DNA from: Oceanospirillaceae bacterium UBA1126
GTDB lineage: Bacteria; Pseudomonadota; Gammaproteobacteria; Pseudomonadales; Balneatricaceae
DNA: 9,306 nucleotides
Direction of reading: 5' to 3'
Assembly: GCA_002312935.1 (NCBI GenBank)
Contig: DCAT01000178.1
Location: forward strand, 1 to 9,306
In this document: positions 1-7,354 of the stretch, in pieces
Position numbering within the stretch: position 1 is the stretch's first letter
How the letters are laid out: every line of letters starts with the position of its first letter
Notes under the pieces: model-generated
Told to the model about the DNA's origin: nothing
The model's database searches: none
Seen by the model: only the letters and a program-made list of their open reading frames with translations
Program-made: the position numbers and the translations under genes

Positions 1-395
1 ATGAGCTGGTCGTAATCGACACGCCTGTAGGTAAGGTGGGGTTGACCATTTGTTATGATTTACGCTTTGCTGAAATTCATGCAAAGCTGGTCGATTTAGG
101 CGCCCAAATAATCGTTAATGGTGCGGCCTTTACTAAAACTACAGGCCAAGCACACTGGCACATTCTTTTGCGTGCCCGAGCCATTGAGACCCAATGTTAT
201 ATTCTGGCAGCATCTCACGGCGGTCAGCATGATCATCGGCAAACCTATGGGCATTCAATGATTATTGACCCTTGGGGCGAAATTTTAGTAGAGCTGGGCG
301 AAGGGCCTGGTGTAGCTTTGGCACGTATTAACCTTGATCATTTACAGGCAATAAGAACTGCTTTCCCATTAAAGTCGCAACGTAGATTGATATAA
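1..395 (+). CDS. Nitrilase-superfamily carbon-nitrogen hydrolase, C-terminal half (5' end outside window)
   Basis: This is the end of an amidase of the nitrilase superfamily, most like the Nit1/Nit2 (deaminated glutathione amidase, omega-amidase) branch, a cytoplasmic enzyme that hydrolyses small amides. The frame is open from base 3 to a TAA at 393-395, giving 131 visible residues. Family proteins are usually about 270 residues, so roughly the first half, with the catalytic Glu and Lys, lies to the left. The nucleophile Cys is visible in the motif TICYDLRFAE near base 51. Further conserved blocks follow: AHWHILLRARAIETQCY, then a GQHDHRQTYGHS region, then IIDPWGEI. A GTG at 36 is only an internal valine, because homology continues upstream of it. 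The gene converges on the minus-strand operon and is probably functionally separate. The family assignment is firm, but the exact substrate cannot be decided from this half. Confidence 0.9.
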   Translation, partial: ELVVIDTPVGKVGLTICYDLRFAEIHAKLVDLGAQIIVNGAAFTKTTGQAHWHILLRARAIETQCYILAASHGGQHDHRQTYGHSMIIDPWGEILVELGEGPGVALARINLDHLQAIRTAFPLKSQRRLI

Positions 396-396
396 A

Positions 397-417
397 AGCC
401 AGCTAGTTAGCCAGCTA
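397..417. repeat. Short direct repeat in the convergent intergenic gap
   Basis: The 75-nt gap between the two convergent stop codons (396-470) contains AGCCAGCTA twice, at 397-405 and 409-417, followed by TTTTA. ACACGCTA also occurs twice, at 429-436 and 455-462. A bidirectional terminator would be expected here, but only a short GCTA/TAGC hairpin can be drawn and no convincing GC stem with a U-tract was found. These repeats may be chance. Confidence 0.3.
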
Positions 418-470
418 TTTTATGCCATACACGCTAGTCAAAGTGAAACCTAAAACACGCTATTAGTGGA

Positions 471-2801
471 TTAGTTTCTGATTGGGCTACCTTGATCTAA
501 CATGCTCACAATGCGTGCCTGAGTATCACTAGATTTCGCCAAGCGCAAAAAAGACTCTCGTTCTAAGTCAAACAAGTCCTGCTCACTCATCATTGTATTG
601 GGCTTTATTTTACCCCCAGTAAAGATGCGCGCAAGCTCAGACCCAACGGCCACATCATGGGAGGTGATCTTCTGCTGATCTTCAGCTTCAAATAACCAGT
701 CCATCATTTCACGATAGGTGTCCTCACCGGCCATAGGCAGTGGTTTGCGGGGCTTTGCTTTTTTTACGTTATCAAGCTGCGATAAGGCTTCACCTAACAA
801 ACGGTCTCGATTCATCATATATTGATCTTCGGGGTAAAGCATTGCCTGTTCTGTGGCCTCTATAGGTGATTTTGCTGTCCAGCCATAACCGACAAGCATG
901 AACGCTTTCCATGCTGCTGCTTTTATGTCGCCCAGAACTTCATACCAGCGGTAGAGGTATTCTTTACAGCCACCACCACCTGGAACTACGCCTACACTGG
1001 CCTCTACTAGGCCCATAACTGAGTTGGCATGTCCGATAACGTGATCAGCAGCTAACACCACTTCAAAACCACCACCAATAGACATGCCAGCAGGAGCTGC
1101 AATAACCGGTAATGGACAGGTGTTTATTGCATGCATAGTTTGTTGGAAATAATTAAGAAAATTGTCTATGCCGGTGTAATCTTCTGTTTCAAAGAACCCA
1201 CGAAAGGCTGTTAAATTGACCCCACATGAAAAGTGTTGTGCGTCATTATGTAGCACAACGCCTCGTAGCTGGCGTTTTTCGGCTTGCTCTAGAGCATGGC
1301 GGATAACATCCATAGAGTCTTTGTCTAGGGCGTTAGCCTTTGAGTGAAACTCTACAATAGCGGCATTATCGTGCACAAACCAGCTGGCTTTAGCATTGCT
1401 GTATTCAGGTGTTAAAGTTTGGCGTAGTTCAGAGAAGCGCAGCACTCCAGATGGTCGCTTAATAGCAACATAGTCGCCACATTGGTCTAAACTACACAAT
1501 TGCTGATCGATAATTTGGTAAAAACCCTGTTTCTTCGCTGCCAGTAGTAGCATAGGTGCTACGTTACGATCTTCTTGTTGCATGCGCTCAACAACCCGAT
1601 GAGCACCAATTTGGTCTAATAGTTCAAACGGGCCATAAATCCAGTTGTAGCCTAGCTTCATAGCGTCATCGATGGGTAATATATTACTACCAATCTCTGG
1701 AATAAGTGACGCTGCGTAGTTTAGCGTGCTAGACAACACCTGCCATGCAAAGCGCCCATATGCACTCTCGTCGTCTAACAGTTCAGCTACGCCATGGGCT
1801 TCGGCTTTTTGTGCCAAGGGCAATTGTAAACGGCTTGTTGGTTGGTATACCCCATTAGCCAAGTTCAATACTTCTTTACCAGATTCGGTGTCTCGGTAAA
1901 AACCTTGACCACCTTTATTGCCGGTTTGTCCATTAACAACCATTTGGGTCATCAGAGGAATAGGTTGCGCGTATTGATGGAACTCATCGCCTGCTGGCAA
2001 GATACTTTGTAGACTCTTGGCAACGTCTGCCATGAGGTCGATACCTATTAAATCGTATAAACCAAACACGCCCGTTTTAGGGATGCCCATTGGACGGCCA
2101 AATAAGGCGTCGGCTTCAGCGGGAGACAAGTTCATGTCAAAGGCGGTATGCAAGGCACATTGTATGGCAAATACGCCTACACGGTTGCCTAGGAATCCTG
2201 GAGTGTCTTCACATACCACAACGCCTTTACCCAAGTTGCTTTCACAAAACTCGTCTAAAGTATCGATGACATCGTCACGGGTGTGTTCGCCCCGCACCAG
2301 TTCTAACAGGCGCATAAAACGCACCGGGTTAAAAAAGTGGGTAATGGCAAAGCGCTCACAAAACGCCTGTGGCATCCCTTTAGTGAGTAGACTGATTGGA
2401 ATGGTTGATGTGTTGGAAGTGACGATGGTGTCTGGCCCTGTAATCGCATCAATGCGCTGGTATAGAGCCTGCTTTACGTCCAAACGCTCAACGACCGCTT
2501 CTGCAATCCAGTCACAATCAGCAAGCTGTGCAAAGTCGTCTTCTGTGTTGCCACAGTGAATTAGTTGGCCTGCATCGTTGCTCATTAAGCCTGGAGAGTT
2601 TAAGTTTTTTAGACGTTTAAAACCACGTTCTGCTAGCGCGTTAACGCTGTCGCCAGAACTAGGCAGATCTAATAGCCAAACCTCGACACCAGCGTTAGCC
2701 ACTTGGCCAGCAATACCGGCACCCATGGTGCCAGCGCCAATAACTGCCACCTTTTTGATGGGTGATTTTGCAGATAATGAATTATTAATGAGCTTGGCCA
2801 T
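471..2801 (-). CDS. 3-hydroxyacyl-CoA dehydrogenase / enoyl-CoA hydratase fusion (FadN type)
   Basis: This 776-residue bifunctional beta-oxidation enzyme has the dehydrogenase first and the crotonase last, the order of Bacillus FadN and the reverse of FadB/FadJ. Residues ~16-200 form the NAD-binding domain, with GAGTMGAGIAG at 22-32 and Asp45 after the second strand. The probable catalytic residues are His155 (in ITHFFNP), Glu167 and Asn206 (in GFLGNR). Residues ~200-310 and ~345-430 are helical C-terminal dehydrogenase domains. From ~475 a crotonase domain follows, with oxyanion-hole region FSCGVNL (524-530) and both hydratase glutamates, Glu580 in GGGFE and Glu600 in GLVEASVG, so both activities look intact. 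The ATG lies 2 nt after the hydrolase stop with a weak GGTAGAG ribosome site, so the genes are probably co-translated. It is the last gene of the operon. It may serve general fatty acid oxidation, or hydrate methylthioacryloyl-CoA in DMSP breakdown (inference). Confidence 0.93.
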   Translation of the reverse strand: MAKLINNSLSAKSPIKKVAVIGAGTMGAGIAGQVANAGVEVWLLDLPSSGDSVNALAERGFKRLKNLNSPGLMSNDAGQLIHCGNTEDDFAQLADCDWIAEAVVERLDVKQALYQRIDAITGPDTIVTSNTSTIPISLLTKGMPQAFCERFAITHFFNPVRFMRLLELVRGEHTRDDVIDTLDEFCESNLGKGVVVCEDTPGFLGNRVGVFAIQCALHTAFDMNLSPAEADALFGRPMGIPKTGVFGLYDLIGIDLMADVAKSLQSILPAGDEFHQYAQPIPLMTQMVVNGQTGNKGGQGFYRDTESGKEVLNLANGVYQPTSRLQLPLAQKAEAHGVAELLDDESAYGRFAWQVLSSTLNYAASLIPEIGSNILPIDDAMKLGYNWIYGPFELLDQIGAHRVVERMQQEDRNVAPMLLLAAKKQGFYQIIDQQLCSLDQCGDYVAIKRPSGVLRFSELRQTLTPEYSNAKASWFVHDNAAIVEFHSKANALDKDSMDVIRHALEQAEKRQLRGVVLHNDAQHFSCGVNLTAFRGFFETEDYTGIDNFLNYFQQTMHAINTCPLPVIAAPAGMSIGGGFEVVLAADHVIGHANSVMGLVEASVGVVPGGGGCKEYLYRWYEVLGDIKAAAWKAFMLVGYGWTAKSPIEATEQAMLYPEDQYMMNRDRLLGEALSQLDNVKKAKPRKPLPMAGEDTYREMMDWLFEAEDQQKITSHDVAVGSELARIFTGGKIKPNTMMSEQDLFDLERESFLRLAKSSDTQARIVSMLDQGSPIRN

Positions 2802-2803
2802 GG

Positions 2804-3604
2804 TTATTTCTCTACCGATTGGATAAATTTTTTCATAAAATAAAGGCTTTCTTTTGGTGCTTCCATAGGCAACATATGACCCATTTCCTTAACCACTTGC
2901 GCCTGTGTGTTTAGATCTTGTGCTAGCTTTAAACCCTCTTTTTTAGGGGTCATACGGTCTTTTTCGGCAAGAATCACACAACTAGGGCAACCTGTGCTAG
3001 CTAGTTTTTGGGCTCTTTGTGCTCCTTGAGTATAGGCATTGCACGCTGAAAGGTCTGTAGCTAAGGGGTTGTTGGCCATAATGCGAGCACCAATACCTAT
3101 AGGCTGCATTCCGGGTACGGCGCTAGCGCCATACTGACTTTGATTACCGAAGCCCCACTGCAGCATCATCTCTGCAGCCGCCGTAGGATTCGTTTGTGCC
3201 ATTTCTACTAACGCAGGGTTTACAGGTATTGCGCTTGCTGTGGCAAGTGCCATTACAGATTTAAGGCGATCTCCTAGTAACGAGGCAGCCTCTAATGCAA
3301 CAAGGAAACCTTGGGAGTGACCGATGAGATGCACCTTGGTGACCTTAGCTTCATCCAAAGCCCTAATGAGCCAAGCCCCCATAGATTCAATGCTAGTGAG
3401 TGCTTCACCACCTGATAAGCTGTGGGCAGGAAAGTCTGGTGCGAATACACTATATCCATGAAAGGCAAACCAGCGCGCTTGCAAAGCCCATCCGCGATGG
3501 TCGGTGCCCGAGCCGTGCAACAGCACCACTGTAGGTAAACTTGGATCAAAAGGTTTACCACCGGTGGCAATAAAAGTGTTGGCGTTATCAACTTCAATAT
3601 ACAC
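2804..3604 (-). CDS. Alpha/beta-hydrolase fold protein
   Basis: This 266-residue cytoplasmic hydrolase has no signal peptide or membrane segment. The fold is shown by the oxyanion-hole HG at 30-31 (VVLLHGSG), the nucleophile elbow GHSQG at 95-99 with Ser97, an acid Asp216 in LAEKDRMTP, and His243 in EMGHMLP, so the triad is complete. Residues ~125-195 form a lid rich in Ala, Met and Gln. The elbow has Gln where GHSMG is common. The GTG start is well supported: GGAGG at 3612-3616 sits 7 nt upstream, inside the end of metY, whose stop is only 2 nt before this start. The next gene starts 2 nt after this stop. It could be an esterase, lactonase or acyl-CoA thioesterase. Its place between metY and an acyl-CoA gene suggests a role in the same pathway, but the substrate is unknown. 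Confidence 0.88.
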   Translation of the reverse strand: MYIEVDNANTFIATGGKPFDPSLPTVVLLHGSGTDHRGWALQARWFAFHGYSVFAPDFPAHSLSGGEALTSIESMGAWLIRALDEAKVTKVHLIGHSQGFLVALEAASLLGDRLKSVMALATASAIPVNPALVEMAQTNPTAAAEMMLQWGFGNQSQYGASAVPGMQPIGIGARIMANNPLATDLSACNAYTQGAQRAQKLASTGCPSCVILAEKDRMTPKKEGLKLAQDLNTQAQVVKEMGHMLPMEAPKESLYFMKKFIQSVEK

Positions 3605-3606
3605 AG

Positions 3607-4914
3607 TTACACCTCCGCCTGATTAGCAACAACCTTTGCAGCCGCGCGCAAGCCCAAATTAAAATCGGCCTGTATGTCTTTAAGGGTTTCTATACCGACA
3701 GACACCCTAATAAGGTCAGCGCTGATACCTGCACTCACTAAGTCTGCTTCACTTAAGCGCGAATGGGTAGTACTGCCTGGATGAAGCACCAAAGTGCGTG
3801 AGTCCCCCACATTGGCTAAATTTGACGACAGTTGTAACGCGTCGATAAAGGCAGCACCAGCATCTCGGCCACCCTTTACACCAAAGGTGAGCATAGAGCC
3901 TGCACCCTTTGGGAATAACAGTTTGGTATGGGAGTTGGCATCGATGTCGGGGTGGTTTACCCACTTTACAGCGTCATGCTTTTGCAGCCAAGTGACCATG
4001 GCTTGGGCGTTAGATACATGCTGCTGCATCCGCAGGCTTAAGGTTTCTAATCCCTGTAATAATAAAAATGCGTTATGAGGTGTCATAGCAGCACCGATGT
4101 CGCGCATAGATTCACAACGGATACGCATCGCTAACGCAGCTGGGCCAAACTCTTCCCAAAAATTCATGCCATGAAAGGGCTCGTAGGGCTCCGTAAGCGT
4201 AGGGAATCGGCCACTTTTAAGCCAATCAAAATTTCCCCCATCTATCACCACACCGCCCACAGCGGCACCATGGCCACCAATCCACTTAGTCACTGAATGC
4301 ACTACTACATCAGCGCCATGCTCAATAGGGTTGTTAAGAAAGGGTGTTGCAAAAGTTGCATCTACAACTAAAGGTATGCCCTTAGCATGAGCAGTTTCGG
4401 CAATGGCTGGCAAGTTAGAGACATCAAGGCCTGGGTTACCAATAGATTCACAAAACACTAATTTGGTATTGTCTTGTATCGCCCCAGATACTGCTTTTTG
4501 ATCGTTAATATCAACAAAGGTGCAGTCTATGTTAAATCGCTTAAGGGAATGTTTGAGCAGCGTCGCGGTAGAGCCATATATTTGCGAAGCACTGACAATA
4601 TGATCACCTGCTGAACATAAGCTAAAAAAGCTCACAAACAGAGCACTCATTCCAGATGCTGTACAAATAGCACCTGCACCACCTTCTAAGGCCGCTAAAC
4701 GCTGCTCTAGGACAGCCACGGTGGGATTGGTGATGCGGCTATATATATGGCCACCTTGCTCCACATTAAAGAGCGCAGATGCCTCGTCTACACTGTCAAA
4801 CACATAGGAGGTAGTTTGATAAATAGGCACAGCCCTAGAACCATGGTCTGATTCTGGCTGATAGCCACTGTGTAGCGCAATTGTATCGGCGCCTAAAAAC
4901 GAGGATTTACTCAT
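3607..4914 (-). CDS. metY: O-acetylhomoserine sulfhydrylase (aminocarboxypropyltransferase)
   Basis: This is a PLP enzyme of the Cys/Met metabolism family, 435 residues, as expected for MetY. It joins O-acetylhomoserine with sulfide to give homocysteine, or with methanethiol to give methionine directly. The Schiff-base lysine is Lys210 in HSVTKWIGG. The phosphate-contacting YSRITNPT is at 58-65 and the substrate-stacking Tyr113 is in QIYGS. The segment at ~236-258 (FPTLTEPYEPFHGMNFWEEFG) is typical of the O-acetylhomoserine branch and absent from shorter cystathionine gamma-synthases and methionine gamma-lyases. LANVGDSRTLVLHP and the late STTHSRLSE are also family hallmarks. The ATG has AAAGG at 4922-4926, 7 nt upstream, and lies 18 nt after the second dmdA. 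Its position directly after two DMSP demethylase genes makes methanethiol the attractive sulfur donor, although family data alone do not separate this from sulfide use. Confidence 0.93.
   Translation of the reverse strand: MSKSSFLGADTIALHSGYQPESDHGSRAVPIYQTTSYVFDSVDEASALFNVEQGGHIYSRITNPTVAVLEQRLAALEGGAGAICTASGMSALFVSFFSLCSAGDHIVSASQIYGSTATLLKHSLKRFNIDCTFVDINDQKAVSGAIQDNTKLVFCESIGNPGLDVSNLPAIAETAHAKGIPLVVDATFATPFLNNPIEHGADVVVHSVTKWIGGHGAAVGGVVIDGGNFDWLKSGRFPTLTEPYEPFHGMNFWEEFGPAALAMRIRCESMRDIGAAMTPHNAFLLLQGLETLSLRMQQHVSNAQAMVTWLQKHDAVKWVNHPDIDANSHTKLLFPKGAGSMLTFGVKGGRDAGAAFIDALQLSSNLANVGDSRTLVLHPGSTTHSRLSEADLVSAGISADLIRVSVGIETLKDIQADFNLGLRAAAKVVANQAEV
3612..3616 (-). promoter_or_regulatory. 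Strong Shine-Dalgarno for the alpha/beta hydrolase
   Basis: GGAGG lies 7 nt before the GTG at 3602-3604 and inside the last codons of metY. It is the best ribosome site in the operon. It decides the GTG start, which begins 2 nt after the metY stop. Confidence 0.8.
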
Positions 4915-4932
4915 AGCGTTGCCTTTCAGGGT

Positions 4933-6090
4933 CTATTCAGAGGATAATTTTGGAGTCAAGCCTAGAGCCTCAAAGTTAAACGGTAGGCTAGTCAGCTGGC
5001 CCTGCAATGTACCCATGTTGGTTTGAGCGTCAAGTGTTAAGCTATTGCCTAAAGCGGGCAAAGAACACAAGACAAACGCTAAGTGTACCCCATATTTAGG
5101 TGAATAGGCTTGGCTAGTAATTTCACCGACCCATAAATCACCAATATAGACGTCTGTATTAGAAATTGTACACTCCTGATTAATGACTAAGCCCATTAGT
5201 TTCTTCTGAGGCACATGCTTGCGCAGCGCTGCTAAGGATAAACTATTAATATCTGCATCTAAGTCAACGTACTGGCCTAAACCACATTCAAAAGGTGTAG
5301 TGGCATAATCCATATCGTTGCCTAAAGATAATAAGCCACTTTCAACACGCTCAATTCCGTTAGGGCAACCAGGGCCCACATTAAGATCTTGCCCTTTCTC
5401 AAAAAACTCATCCCATAAAGGCAGAGCAAGGCTGGCGTCATTCACATAAATTTCAAAACCACCTTGTTTGCTCCAGCCAGAGCGTGCTACCTGCATGTCT
5501 ACTCCTTGGTAGGACATGGGCTTAATACCAAAGAATTTAATGTCGCGCACACTTTCACCAAATACCCTAGCCATCAAATCTTCAGCTTTTGGGCCTTGTA
5601 CGGCAAGAGGCCAAATATCTGGCTCCGTAACAGTGACGTCTAGGTTAAAGCCGATTGCTAAGCCCTGAGCCCATAACATAACATCAGTATCAGCGATGGA
5701 TAACCACCAATCATTTTCCGTTAATTTGATGGCGATAGGGTCATTAACTATGCCGCCTTCAGGGTTACAAAGTGGCACATAAAAGCAACGACCAATACGA
5801 GCTTTGGATAGGTCTCTTGGCGTCATCAGTTGGATCAAATAGTATGCATCTGGTCCACTAATAGCCACTTGCTTTTCAGCCGCAACATCCCACACCTGCA
5901 CATGGTCACACAAGTGCCAATAGTCTGCTTCCATACCGCGAAAGTTAGCGGCTAATAACGTGTGGTTATAGATAGTGTAGGCATGCACCCCTGCAGCTTC
6001 TACTCGGCTAGTAAATGGCGTAGCACGTGTGCGCCGAGTGATAGACAAGTTGGAGGTAGATAAGCGAGTGATAGCAAGTTCTGTATTCAT
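4933..6090 (-). CDS. dmdA: DMSP demethylase DmdA, second tandem copy
   Basis: This is a tetrahydrofolate-dependent demethylase of the GcvT fold that converts DMSP and THF to methylmercaptopropionate and 5-methyl-THF. From the ATG at 6090 it has 385 residues, close to known DmdA proteins (~365-370). Hallmarks shared with SAR11 and Ruegeria DmdA, from memory of those sequences, are TPFTSRVEAAGV (24-35), YTIYNH (39-43), VQVWDVAAEKQV (64-75), RSGWSKQGGFEIYV (203-216), NVGPGCPN (237-244) and GNDMDYATTPFECGLG (257-272). This copy keeps all the canonical blocks, so it is the better candidate for true DmdA. The start is uncertain. The frame is open upstream to a TTG at 6168 and on to the stop codon of the preceding gene. 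Neither the ATG nor the TTG has a clear Shine-Dalgarno, and no conserved residue requires the longer form. It ends in TAG, 18 nt before metY. Confidence 0.88.
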   Translation of the reverse strand: MNTELAITRLSTSNLSITRRTRATPFTSRVEAAGVHAYTIYNHTLLAANFRGMEADYWHLCDHVQVWDVAAEKQVAISGPDAYYLIQLMTPRDLSKARIGRCFYVPLCNPEGGIVNDPIAIKLTENDWWLSIADTDVMLWAQGLAIGFNLDVTVTEPDIWPLAVQGPKAEDLMARVFGESVRDIKFFGIKPMSYQGVDMQVARSGWSKQGGFEIYVNDASLALPLWDEFFEKGQDLNVGPGCPNGIERVESGLLSLGNDMDYATTPFECGLGQYVDLDADINSLSLAALRKHVPQKKLMGLVINQECTISNTDVYIGDLWVGEITSQAYSPKYGVHLAFVLCSLPALGNSLTLDAQTNMGTLQGQLTSLPFNFEALGLTPKLSSE

Positions 6091-6219
6091 ATGGTACGAC
6101 CAATCTAAATTATGCGGTAAATGTTTCGGCGCAATATACGCTTGCAATTCACATGGGGAAATAGACAAACCCAGCCAGTCACTTTTAAGACTCGCTAGGT
6201 TTAATTGTTCTAAAATGGA
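6091..6219 (-). other. In-phase open linker between the two dmdA genes
   Basis: These 129 nt lie between the amber stop of the upstream dmdA and the ATG of the downstream dmdA. They contain no stop in the frame that both genes share, so 43 sense codons connect them across one TAG. A TTG at 6166-6168 is a possible alternative start. No Shine-Dalgarno-like sequence precedes either start. The linker peptide (for example DWLGLSISP, then YIAPKHLPHN) resembles no domain I recognise. It may be plain spacer whose open phase is accidental. Confidence 0.55.
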
Positions 6220-6240
6220 CTAACGGCAGGCCGTTAGACC
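6217..6240 (-). promoter_or_regulatory. Hairpin covering the stop codon of the first dmdA
   Basis: A perfect inverted repeat, CTAACGGC (6220-6227) and GCCGTTAG (6230-6237), has a 2-nt spacer, or equally a 7-bp stem with a 4-nt loop. Two more G-C pairs can form beyond an A-A mismatch, extending it to 6217-6240. On the minus-strand transcript the TAG stop lies in the 3' arm, and AUUUU follows a few bases later. Only a short, interrupted U-run follows, so a full intrinsic terminator is doubtful. An mRNA processing, stability or attenuation element is more likely. Confidence 0.55.
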
Positions 6241-7338
6241 TAATGCTTCAAAGTTGAAAGGTAGGCCAGTGAGAGTGCCCGTAGCCTTACCTTGATCGGT
6301 ATTAATTTCTACCGTGGTGGCGCTATTTAATACGGCCAAATCACACATGACAAAGGCTAACCGGCGCATGTATTTTGGTGAGTAGGCTTGGCTACTAATA
6401 ATGCCTACTTTTTGGTCACCTACAAACACATCTAAATCGCTTAAACTACGGTGATACTCTAGCACTAAGCCCATGAGTTTTTTGGTAGGCGTATGCGCCC
6501 TCAGCGCTGGTAAGCTCAGGCTGTCAATATCAGCATCTAGATTGACATACTTTTCTAAACCAATTTCAAAGGGAGACGTCTCGTGGTCCATATCACAGCC
6601 AAACGATAGCAGCCCACTCTCAATCCGTTCGATTAAGTTAGGGCAGCCAGCGCGAACATCTAAATCTTGGCCCTTAGCAAACAACTCATCCCACAATTGA
6701 ATGCCAATTTCAGCATCATTCACAAACACTTCATAACCTGTCTGTTTGCTCCAGCCTGAACGAGCCACCTTCATGCGCTTACCCTTATAAATAAATGGTG
6801 CAATCGCAAAAAAACCAAGTGCTTTAATTTCGTCACCAAACACGCGACACATCAGTTGCTCAGCTTTAGGGCCTTGAACTGCCACTGGAAAAATGTCGGG
6901 TTCTCTTACTTCAACATCCAAACCAAATCCAACGGCTAGGCCTTTAGCCCAAAGCAATACGTCAGAGTCTGCAACAGACAAGCGCCAATGGCGGTCATTG
7001 ACTTTAATGCCTACGGCATCGTTCATCATTTTACCGTTTTCATCACACATTGGGAGGTAATAGCAACGGCCTACTTTGGCATGGGTTAGGTCTCTTGGGG
7101 TCATGTATTGAGCCAGTTGATTAGCCCCAGGGCCCATGAGGGTGACCTGTTTTTCACAGCTAACATCCCACACTTGTACATTTTCGCATAAGTGCCAATA
7201 ATCCACTTCAATGCCACGAAACGAAGTGGCCAATAACGTATGATTGTAAACAGTGTAACCACTCGCACCGGCAGCCTCCACACGGCTACTAAAAGGGGTA
7301 CGGCGAGTACGGCGAGACATGGACAAATGTGGGCGCAT
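6220..7338 (-). CDS. DmdA-type demethylase, first tandem copy (divergent paralogue)
   Basis: This 372-residue GcvT-fold protein is a clear DmdA relative. It starts with SRRTRRTPFSSRVEAAG (8-24) as in Ruegeria DmdA, then YNHTLL (31-36), VQVWDVSCEKQV (54-65), RSGWSKQ (193-199) and GCPNLIERIESGLLS (231-245). It aligns without a single gap to the downstream copy from about residue 9 to 369. I counted by hand about 220 identities in 359 positions. It departs from canonical DmdA where the second copy does not: KQTG for KQGG (~198-201), FGCDM for GNDM (246-250) and PFEIGL for PFECGL (256-261). It may therefore act on another methylated sulfonium or thioether-like donor, or simply be a diverged DMSP demethylase. 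The ATG at 7338 is supported by GGAG 8 nt upstream. A start at Met7 is possible but has no better ribosome site. It ends in TAG inside a hairpin. Confidence 0.82.
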   Translation of the reverse strand: MRPHLSMSRRTRRTPFSSRVEAAGASGYTVYNHTLLATSFRGIEVDYWHLCENVQVWDVSCEKQVTLMGPGANQLAQYMTPRDLTHAKVGRCYYLPMCDENGKMMNDAVGIKVNDRHWRLSVADSDVLLWAKGLAVGFGLDVEVREPDIFPVAVQGPKAEQLMCRVFGDEIKALGFFAIAPFIYKGKRMKVARSGWSKQTGYEVFVNDAEIGIQLWDELFAKGQDLDVRAGCPNLIERIESGLLSFGCDMDHETSPFEIGLEKYVNLDADIDSLSLPALRAHTPTKKLMGLVLEYHRSLSDLDVFVGDQKVGIISSQAYSPKYMRRLAFVMCDLAVLNSATTVEINTDQGKATGTLTGLPFNFEALGLTACR

Positions 7339-7346
7339 GCAAAAGG

Positions 7347-7350
7347 CTCC
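7347..7350 (-). promoter_or_regulatory. Shine-Dalgarno for the first dmdA
   Basis: GGAG sits 8 nt before the ATG at 7336-7338. It favours this start over the internal ATG at 7318-7320 (Met7). Confidence 0.6.
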
Positions 7351-7354
7351 ATTG

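Noticed and set aside
396..470. A bidirectional intrinsic terminator between the convergent genes
   Set aside because: No GC-rich stem followed by a U-tract could be drawn on either strand. Only short direct repeats are present.
2017..2559. A 180-codon open frame on the + strand opposite the FadN-type gene
   Set aside because: It lies wholly antisense to a well-conserved dehydrogenase domain. Its translation is rich in Ser, Arg and Thr with no recognisable motif. It is a shadow frame.
3607..4914. Methionine gamma-lyase or cystathionine gamma-synthase instead of MetY
   Set aside because: The 435-residue length and the extra segment around residues 236-258 fit the O-acetylhomoserine sulfhydrylase branch rather than the shorter lyases.
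4933..7338. Reading the two genes as glycine cleavage T-proteins (GcvT)
   Set aside because: They share the fold, but the specific blocks (TPF.SRVEAAG, YNH.LL, VQVWDV, RSGWSKQ, GCPN.IER) are those of DmdA. No gcvH or gcvP is nearby.
4933..7338. One dmdA-dmdA fusion gene broken by a nonsense mutation (pseudogene)
   Set aside because: Each half is a full-length demethylase, and the first has a normal terminal sequence ending where the homologous second copy ends. Two genes are more likely than one broken fusion. The shared phase is kept as a finding only.
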